NCBI GenBank assembly: GCA_913054425.1
Contig: CAJXJG010000046.1
Span: 1-10,406 of the forward strand
DNA: 10,406 nucleotides
Source: an uncultured Fidelibacterota bacterium
GTDB taxonomy: Bacteria > Fidelibacterota > Marinisomatia > Marinisomatales > UBA8229
Direction: 5' to 3'
Shown in pieces: positions 5,216-10,406 of the stretch. Under the pieces are notes generated by a model. The model had not been told where the DNA came from, made no database searches, and saw only the letters and a list, made by a program, of their open reading frames with translations. Within the stretch, counting starts at the first letter, position 1. Each line of letters starts with the position of its first letter. A program made the position numbers and the translations under genes.

Positions 5216-5800
5216 TTAGATTATTTTGTGATTCTCCGGGGCAAGCATTCCCCCTGAAATGACGGCTTTCAACGCTTCTTCCACGTTCATCTCTGCCGGG
5301 ATTGTGTCCTCTTGCGGAACTATGATAAAAAAACCCGATGTTGGGTTTGGTGTAGTAGGAATAAAGAGATGATAAAATCCATCCTTTTTTTCGTTGGTAG
5401 AACTCCCGGTTACAAATGCGAGTGTCCACAGTCTTTTTCGGGGATATTCTAAATAGATCACACTTTGAAAATTTCGGCTCGCAGTACCTGAGAATGTCTG
5501 CGTAATTTGTTTAATAGTTGAGTAGATAGACTTTACGATAGGAATATTCGTGAGTATTCGTTCTCCCCATGAAAACAATTTTTTCCCCAGGACATTTGTC
5601 ACAAATAATCCCAGAGCATATACAAGGGACAGGGTCAGGAGGAGACCTAATCCCGGAATGTCAATATGTACTTTTCTAAGGATTGGGGCTGTGAAATTAT
5701 CCAGGAATTCAAAAGTAATTTTCAGAATCCAGTACGTCAGTGCGATGGGAGCGATTGCTAAGAGACCGGCCAGAATAACCTTTTTAAAGTGCTGCCACAT
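5216..5800 (-). CDS. DUF502 family membrane protein
   Basis: This 194-residue protein fits the DUF502 family (PF04367), widespread in bacteria and related to plant COV proteins; its molecular role is not established. Two hydrophobic segments are clear: residues ~8-28 (ILAGLLAIAPIALTYWILKI) and ~50-70 (GLGLLLTLSLVYALGLFVTNV). After them comes the typical 'IPIVKSIYSTIKQ' stretch and a soluble beta-rich C-terminal domain containing 'FVPT/IPTTPNPTSGF'-like sequence (IPTTPNPTSGFFIIVP), the family's most conserved part. ATG 5800 has AGGATT just upstream as a weak ribosome binding site. Its stop lies 10 bp before the FakA-FakB start, so it is in one operon with the acyl-phosphate genes, which hints at a membrane-lipid connection but does not prove it. 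Confidence 0.88.
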   Translation of the reverse strand: MWQHFKKVILAGLLAIAPIALTYWILKITFEFLDNFTAPILRKVHIDIPGLGLLLTLSLVYALGLFVTNVLGKKLFSWGERILTNIPIVKSIYSTIKQITQTFSGTASRNFQSVIYLEYPRKRLWTLAFVTGSSTNEKKDGFYHLFIPTTPNPTSGFFIIVPQEDTIPAEMNVEEALKAVISGGMLAPENHKII

Positions 5801-5899
5801 AATCCTGCTTCATCCTTTGATTAAGTTAATGAAATACCTAATTGAAACTACTTACTTGAATTTGAAAATCATACGAAAAGGTGACGACCTCCATTCCAA

Positions 5900-6397
5900 T
5901 TATAGGGCACCTTCCATTTTTAATAAATAATATTTTCGCTCCGGGGAACCTCCATATCCTCCAAGAGAACCATCGTGGGCGATCACCCGGTGGCAGGGAA
6001 TGATAATGGGAATCGGGTTTTGCGCGTTTGCGCTTCCTACAGCTCTGGCAGCTCCGGGATTTTCCACTTTTTCAGCAATTTCTTTGTATGAAAGTGTTTT
6101 GCCGTAAGGAATTTTGCTCACTGCAATTAACACCTTATGATAAAATGGAGAAGTATTCAAATCAATGGGAAAATGAAATTTGATTTTTTCGCCGGAGAAG
6201 TATTGTTTTAATTGTTGAAGTACTTCTTGAAAAGACGATTTAATTTTTTTGAGATGTCGAAGGGGATACAGAGTGGAAAGTGTTTCGTGAAACGGATGTT
6301 CTTCCGGAAATAAAATCCTGCAGATTCCTTTTTCAGAGCGGGCAATTGCCATGGTACCGAAGGGACTAGTAAATGAAGTGTATAGTATTGATTGCAT
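5900..6397 (-). CDS. ogt: Methylated-DNA--protein-cysteine S-methyltransferase (O6-alkylguanine repair)
   Basis: The protein removes methyl groups from O6-methylguanine in DNA by irreversible transfer to its own cysteine. The 165-residue length matches single-domain Ogt/MGMT proteins, and there is no fused Ada regulatory domain. Visible features: a short N-terminal domain (1-80), the DNA-binding helix-turn-helix region 'VSKIPYGKTLSYKEIAEKV', 'GAARAVGSANAQNP' with the arginine finger, and the active site IPCHRVI with C135, then 'GSLGGYGG' and 'RKYYLLKMEG'. ATG 6397 follows a modest TAGGTAA. It is 99 bp upstream of the DUF502 gene in the same direction, so co-transcription is possible but not shown. 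The divergent ABC transporter gene starts 174 bp away. Confidence 0.96.
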   Translation of the reverse strand: MQSILYTSFTSPFGTMAIARSEKGICRILFPEEHPFHETLSTLYPLRHLKKIKSSFQEVLQQLKQYFSGEKIKFHFPIDLNTSPFYHKVLIAVSKIPYGKTLSYKEIAEKVENPGAARAVGSANAQNPIPIIIPCHRVIAHDGSLGGYGGSPERKYYLLKMEGAL

Positions 6398-6445
6398 TTT
6401 AAAATTTACCTATTTTTATTAAGAATGATTACGCAGGGGTTTAAG

Positions 6446-6451
6446 ATTATA
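6446..6451 (-). promoter_or_regulatory. Candidate -10 box for the methyltransferase-to-plsY gene group
   Basis: On the minus strand a perfect TATAAT lies 49 nt upstream of the methyltransferase ATG. The -35 position holds only AT-rich sequence, so the call depends on the -10 alone. Confidence 0.35.
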
Positions 6452-6512
6452 TAAAGAGATAGGCCTGTTTAAAATTTGCTCATTATCATAAAACGTACAA
6501 TTAAGTTAAAAA

Positions 6513-6518
6513 TATAAT
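6513..6518 (+). promoter_or_regulatory. Candidate -10 box for the natAB-like operon
   Basis: A perfect TATAAT lies 54 nt upstream of the ABC ATPase start, in the divergent intergenic region. No convincing -35 is present. The gene's ribosome binding site AAGGAG (6558-6563) is strong. Confidence 0.4.
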
Positions 6519-6571
6519 GGTAAACTTTAGGAATGCAATTTGAGAATTATTGAACGGAAGGAGTAATCAAC

Positions 6572-7342
6572 ATGATACAGGTTCAGGATCTTGTCAAAGA
6601 TTTTAAACTTACCAGGAAAATAAGAAAGGAAATGGGAGCAGAGTTTAAGAATAAAAAATCACTTCGAGCTGTTGACAAGATTAGTTTCACCTGTCAGCCG
6701 GGAAGGATTTTTGCGTTGGTAGGTCCAAACGGCGCTGGCAAAACAACAATACTCCGTATGATTGCTACTATGCTGAAGCCAACTTCGGGTACGATTGAAG
6801 TGGGAGGATTTGATTGTCAAAAAAATCCGCAGACAGTACGGGAAAAAATTGGTTTTATGACAGACCAGACGGCTTTATATGACCGTCTGACACCATATGA
6901 AATGGTGAAATATATCGCAGATCTCCATGGCATGGACGCCTCTGTTTTTAAAAGCAGGAAAGATAAAATATTTGATATGCTCAATATCCATGAATTCGCC
7001 AACAGGCGAATTGCCCGTCTCAGTTCCGGTATGAAACAGAAAACATCAATTGCCAGGACGATTATCCATGACCCTGATGTTTTGGTTTTTGATGAGCCCA
7101 CAACCGGTTTGGATGTGATGACCTCCCGGGCAATTATCAAATTAATCCGTTCGTGTAAAGAAAAAGGAAAAACTGTAATTTTTTCTAGTCACAGAATGGG
7201 AGAGGTTAACCAGATATCTGATGATATTGCTATCATCTATAAAGGATCTCTTTATTTTAATGGAGGGCTGGATCAGTTCAAATCTGAAATGACCCATGAG
7301 ACTTTTGAGGACGAGTTTATCCATATGGTAGGGGAGGTGTAA
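6572..7342 (+). CDS. natA: ABC transporter ATP-binding protein, NatA-like
   Basis: This 256-residue protein is the nucleotide-binding subunit of an ABC-2 export system and powers the membrane partner encoded next to it. All ATPase motifs are intact: Walker A GPNGAGKTT (51-59), Q-loop Q99 in GFMTDQTALYDRLT, signature LSSGMKQ (150-156), Walker B VLVFDEP (170-176), D-loop GLD (179-181) and switch H207. The signature glycine context (LSSGM rather than LSGG) is a normal variant for NatA-type proteins. Best resemblance is to NatA of the sodium-extruding NatAB pair, but the transported substrate cannot be read from the ATPase. Start ATG 6572 has AAGGAG at good spacing. Its stop TAA shares one base with the ATG of the permease gene, so the two are coupled. 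Confidence 0.92.
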   Translation: MIQVQDLVKDFKLTRKIRKEMGAEFKNKKSLRAVDKISFTCQPGRIFALVGPNGAGKTTILRMIATMLKPTSGTIEVGGFDCQKNPQTVREKIGFMTDQTALYDRLTPYEMVKYIADLHGMDASVFKSRKDKIFDMLNIHEFANRRIARLSSGMKQKTSIARTIIHDPDVLVFDEPTTGLDVMTSRAIIKLIRSCKEKGKTVIFSSHRMGEVNQISDDIAIIYKGSLYFNGGLDQFKSEMTHETFEDEFIHMVGEV

Positions 7343-8538
7343 TGAGAAGAATTATCACGATTTATAAAAAGGAATTAAAAGATAGCTTACGGGATCGTCG
7401 AACGTTGTTCATGATGATTATTCTGCCCATGATCCTTATTCCGGGGATAATAATGTTGATGACAAAAGTACAGATGGCTCAGGCAAAAAAAGCAATGGAA
7501 AAGGAAATCAAAGTTGCTTTTATTGGAGAAACATTTACCCCTGAACTGATTCAGATGTTTACAGAAAAAGGAAAGATTCAATTCATAAGTGACTGTCCGG
7601 TTGACAGTATAGAAATTCTGGTGAAACGCGGGGAGCTGGATGGAGGTGTGATTATCGCACCCAGTTTCCATCAACGTGTTTCCAATGATGAACAGGGTAA
7701 TGTCCAGGTGATTTTTAAAAAATCCGATGATGCGTTTGGAGTTTTAGAAAAAAGGTTGATATCAGCAATTGAGCAATACGACCAACAAATTGTTGATAAA
7801 CGAATATCACGATTGGGGTTAGACAAGAACTTATTTAATGCAATTGATATCGTCAAAACAGATGTGTCTACCACCCGTGAAAAGCTGGCAGAAACTGTTG
7901 GCGGAATTTTACCTTATTTGTTTATCCTGTTTACATTTATGGGTGCCATGTACCCGGGACTGGATTTAGGAGCCGGAGAAAAAGAACGGGGGACCATGGA
8001 AACAATTTTATCTTCCCCTGCCAGTCGTCTAGATATTGTATTGGGTAAGTTCGGTGTGATTATGACAGCGGGTATCGCTACAGCCCTGATTTCTTTTGCT
8101 AGTTTGAATGTATCCGTTCATTTGTTTCCGGAAATACCCGTTGATATACTTGATATAATTAGCAGTATGCTTGGGGTGAAAATGGTCGCCCTCATCTTGA
8201 CGCTGATTATTCCGATTGCGGTTTTCTTTAGTGCCGCCATTCTCAGCTTGTCTATTTATGCACGGTCATTTAAAGAAGCGCAAAGTATCGTTACACCACT
8301 GAATATTGCGATTATTGTTCCAGCCGCAATCGGACTTACGCCTGGGATGGAATTAAATAAAATTACGGCACTGATTCCAATTCTAAATGTGTCACTGGCA
8401 ACTAAGGAAATGCTTTCCGGCTCAATAAACTGGATTCTTCTCAGTGAAGTTTATGTATCTCTTTTTGTACTCGCCGGATTAAGTCTTTGGTTTTGTGTGA
8501 AGTGGTTCAACCGGGAAGATATAATCTTCCGTTATTAG
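7342..8538 (+). CDS. natB: ABC-2 type transporter permease, NatB-like
   Basis: This 398-residue inner-membrane subunit pairs with the ATPase upstream. Layout: a short cytoplasmic N-terminus with 'KELKDSLRDRRTLF', one membrane segment (~22-42), a large extracytoplasmic domain (~45-180), then about five membrane segments from ~185 to the end. The 'GEKERGTMETILSSPASR' stretch after the second segment is the characteristic ABC-2 permease motif. Length and layout agree with NatB of Bacillus. In that system NatAB exports Na+; here a sodium, drug or other substrate is equally possible. The ATG overlaps the ATPase stop (TAATG) and is preceded by GGGAGG. It converges on secF with 66 bp between. Confidence 0.88.
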   Translation: MRRIITIYKKELKDSLRDRRTLFMMIILPMILIPGIIMLMTKVQMAQAKKAMEKEIKVAFIGETFTPELIQMFTEKGKIQFISDCPVDSIEILVKRGELDGGVIIAPSFHQRVSNDEQGNVQVIFKKSDDAFGVLEKRLISAIEQYDQQIVDKRISRLGLDKNLFNAIDIVKTDVSTTREKLAETVGGILPYLFILFTFMGAMYPGLDLGAGEKERGTMETILSSPASRLDIVLGKFGVIMTAGIATALISFASLNVSVHLFPEIPVDILDIISSMLGVKMVALILTLIIPIAVFFSAAILSLSIYARSFKEAQSIVTPLNIAIIVPAAIGLTPGMELNKITALIPILNVSLATKEMLSGSINWILLSEVYVSLFVLAGLSLWFCVKWFNREDIIFRY

Positions 8539-8541
8539 AAT

Positions 8542-8590
8542 TTCCATTTTGCCTGGAAAATTCACGAGAAATGAAACGGAGCAAATGGAA
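8542..8590. repeat. Imperfect inverted repeat in the convergent natB/secF spacer
   Basis: TTCCATTTTGC (8542-8552) is complementary to GCAAATGGAA (8581-8590) with one extra T, separated by 28 nt. It sits where transcripts from both sides should end, but neither strand shows a T-run after it. It may be a weak bidirectional transcript-end structure or an mRNA 3' stabiliser. Confidence 0.35.
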
Positions 8591-8604
8591 TGAGGAGGAA
8601 AGAT

Positions 8605-9537
8605 TTATTTTGTCGGCGCATTAGCGTGGAGCTGGACCACGATTGGACTTGCTATATAAATACTGGAGTATGTACCAACAACAACACCTATTATCATAGC
8701 GAATGCAAATCCATGAATCACTTCCCCGCCAAAAAGCCAGAGAATCAACACAACTAAAAACGATGTAAGTGATGTGATTACGGTCCGGCTCAAAGACTGG
8801 TTAATGCTGAAATCAACTGTTTCCGGGTAAGATTCTCTTTGTCTTTTTTTCACATTTTCGCGGATACGGTCGAAAATAACGATAGTGTCATTCAGTGAAT
8901 ATCCTACGATGGTTAAAAAGGCTGCAACAATAGAGAGAGAAATCTCATATCCTAAGATTGAAAAAACTCCTAATGTTACTAAAATATCATGAACAAGAGC
9001 AGCAATGGCACCCAGAGCAAATTTGAATTCAAACCTGATTGAAATATAGAAAAGTATTAACGCAAGAGCAGAAATAATGGCCATAATGGCTTTCCCCCGT
9101 AATTCGGAGCCGATTTTTGGTCCTACTTTTTCCATGGATAAAATAAAATCCTTGGGCTCTCGAGGTACAAGTTCAGGAAATGCGGTATAAATGTGATTGA
9201 TAACAGACTGGGCAAAATTGTCAGGTTCATCTTCCTGGTGGGAAATCCGAATTGAAATATTCGATGGACCTCCAAAACTTTTAATTTCTTCCTTGCTGAG
9301 ATCAAAAGTTTGACCTTCAACATTCACCTGGGAAAGTGAAGTACGTACTTTTGTGATGTCAACTTCTTCATTGAATGTGACCGCTATCATAGTCCCCCCT
9401 TTAAAGTCGATGCTCAACTTTGGTCCTCCCTGGAAGACCAGGGATACTAATCCTGCCAGGATTACAACCGCAGAGAGAATGAAAGCAAACCTTCTCTGGT
9501 CCATAAACTTTATATGGGTTTCTTTAATTAATCTCAT
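8605..9537 (-). CDS. secF: Protein translocase subunit SecF
   Basis: SecF works with SecD in the inner membrane, using the ion gradient to pull exported proteins through SecYEG. The 310-residue protein shows the family order: first membrane segment (~17-36), 'LSIDFKGGT' (41-49) at the start of the P4 periplasmic domain, 'VGPKIGSELRGKA' (138-150), then five membrane segments. The conserved GYSLNDTIVIFDRIREN (212-228) and VHD (182-184) are intact. Length is typical. The ATG at 9537 overlaps the secD stop by 4 bp (ATGA) and has AAAGG upstream, so the two are translationally coupled. No promoter is seen between them. Confidence 0.97.
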   Translation of the reverse strand: MRLIKETHIKFMDQRRFAFILSAVVILAGLVSLVFQGGPKLSIDFKGGTMIAVTFNEEVDITKVRTSLSQVNVEGQTFDLSKEEIKSFGGPSNISIRISHQEDEPDNFAQSVINHIYTAFPELVPREPKDFILSMEKVGPKIGSELRGKAIMAIISALALILFYISIRFEFKFALGAIAALVHDILVTLGVFSILGYEISLSIVAAFLTIVGYSLNDTIVIFDRIRENVKKRQRESYPETVDFSINQSLSRTVITSLTSFLVVLILWLFGGEVIHGFAFAMIIGVVVGTYSSIYIASPIVVQLHANAPTK

Positions 9538-10406
9538 ATACTCAACCTTTGAATACCTTTGCGCTGGGCAATTGTATTGAAAATTGTACGTGTCACAAAA
9601 ATTGCGGTAAACATGCTGATAACTATTCCCCAGAACAGCACTGTTGCAAAACCCCGAATTGGCCCGGTACCGAATTGATAGAGAACCAGGGCAGCGATAA
9701 CTGTTGTGATGTTCGCATCAATGATTGTTGTCAGGGCACGGGCATATCCACTATCGATAGCAGTTTTTGGTGATTTCCCTTTTCGAAGTTCTTCACGAAT
9801 ACGTTCAAAAATGATAACATTGGCATCAATTGACATCCCCACTGTCAAAATCAACGCTGCAATTCCAGGCAGGGTTAAAGTAGCTTGAAGAGAAGCTAAA
9901 ACTGCAAGGACAAGAAGTATATTCCAGATAAGAGCGAAATCAGCAATTAATCCCGCCATCTTGTAATAAAAAAGCATGAAAAGCAGAACTAGGGCCAACC
10001 CCACCAGAACAGACCAGGTACCTTTTTTCACAGAATCAGCACCCAGTGATGGACCTACGATTCGTTCCTCAAGGATATTAACCGGGGCGGGTAATGCACC
10101 TGCCCTGAGAACGATGGCAATATCTTTGGCTTCATTCATATCCGCAAATCCTTCAATCTGAGTTCCGCCCTGTGAAATTTTTCCCCGGATGGAAGGAGCC
10201 ATATGAACTTTTTTATCAAGGACAATGGCGATCCTCCGGCCGATATTTGCACCTGTAATTCTTGCCCATTGTTTTGTTCCGTCGTTATTCATGTCAAGGA
10301 GAACTACGGGTTGTCCTGAGGCAGCACCTGCCTGAGAACCAAGTTGTGCATTTGCTTCTTCAATAACACCACCGGTGAGTTCTGGCTCCTTCTCCAGGTA
10401 ATAGAG
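9534..10406 (-). CDS. secD: Protein translocase subunit SecD (C-terminal part, truncated by window edge)
   Basis: The frame is open to the right edge, giving 290 visible residues. The methionine at 10292 is internal, because the sequence upstream of it (YYLEKEPELTGGVIEEA...) is clearly SecD P1-domain sequence. Visible parts: the end of the P1 periplasmic domain with 'GQPVVLLDMNNDG', 'RIAIVLDKKVHMAPSIR' and 'GGTQIEGF', then 'LRAGALPAPV' and 'ERIVGPSLGADSVKKG' before the six-segment membrane domain. The conserved 'GMSIDANVIIFERIREELR' and 'TTVIAALVLYQFGTGPIRGFA' near the end confirm SecD. It forms the SecDF complex with the overlapping gene downstream; the N-terminal part and promoter lie outside. 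Confidence 0.97.
   Translation of the reverse strand, partial: LYYLEKEPELTGGVIEEANAQLGSQAGAASGQPVVLLDMNNDGTKQWARITGANIGRRIAIVLDKKVHMAPSIRGKISQGGTQIEGFADMNEAKDIAIVLRAGALPAPVNILEERIVGPSLGADSVKKGTWSVLVGLALVLLFMLFYYKMAGLIADFALIWNILLVLAVLASLQATLTLPGIAALILTVGMSIDANVIIFERIREELRKGKSPKTAIDSGYARALTTIIDANITTVIAALVLYQFGTGPIRGFATVLFWGIVISMFTAIFVTRTIFNTIAQRKGIQRLSI

Noticed and set aside
5550..5930. 126-residue plus-strand ORF opposite the DUF502 gene
   Set aside because: Antisense to a recognised gene and running into the methyltransferase end; no protein-like motif.
9534..10292. secD starting at the methionine at 10292
   Set aside because: The frame stays open to the window edge and the upstream residues match the SecD P1 domain, so this methionine is internal.
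1..10406. CRISPR arrays, insertion sequences, toxin-antitoxin or restriction systems
   Set aside because: No regularly spaced repeats, transposase, nuclease or paired toxin-antitoxin ORFs were seen on either strand.

Overview
The window is bacterial chromosome, moderately AT-rich. It carries an outer-membrane Omp85-type barrel, SecDF, NatA/NatB-type ABC-2 genes and a fused fatty-acid-kinase protein beside PlsY. The Omp85 protein shows a Gram-negative (diderm) cell. The gene set and the use of TTG starts would fit an uncultured FCB-type lineage such as Marinimicrobia or relatives, but this is an impression from gene content and not a placement.

Layout: (1) 1-282 is the 3' end of a phage/plasmid (D5/P4-type) primase-helicase. 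It is followed by about 430 bp of AT-rich, gene-poor sequence with striking inverted repeats and a few tiny, probably decayed ORFs. This stretch ends at the 3' end of a tRNA-Arg(TCT) gene (710-783, minus strand), which looks like the integration site of a mobile element extending off the left edge. (2) 784-1242 holds a monocistronic unit for a small, basic, internally duplicated 71-residue protein of unknown function, with a consensus-like promoter, a strong ribosome binding site and a strong terminator. A perfect palindrome lies just upstream of its -35 box. (3) 1243-2741 is an Omp85/BamA-like outer membrane protein with a single POTRA-like domain; a strong asymmetric stem-loop lies in its presumed 5' leader. 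(4) 2754-6397, minus strand, reads in transcription order: methylated-DNA-cysteine methyltransferase, DUF502 membrane protein, FakA-FakB (DAK2-DegV) fusion, PlsY. The last three are tightly packed (10-bp gap, then 8-bp overlap). (5) 6572-8538, plus strand, is an ABC-2 export pair (NatA/NatB-like) overlapping by 1 bp. (6) 8605-10406, minus strand, is secD (running off the right edge) and secF, overlapping by 4 bp.

The best-supported functional link is that a fused fatty acid kinase makes acyl-phosphate and PlsY uses acyl-phosphate to acylate glycerol-3-phosphate; the overlapping genes join supply and use of that intermediate. SecDF (protein export) and the BamA-like barrel (outer-membrane assembly or transport) both belong to envelope biogenesis but are not in one operon. 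The least explained parts are the 71-residue duplicated protein, the stem-loop at 1357-1394 and the repeat structure after the primase gene.
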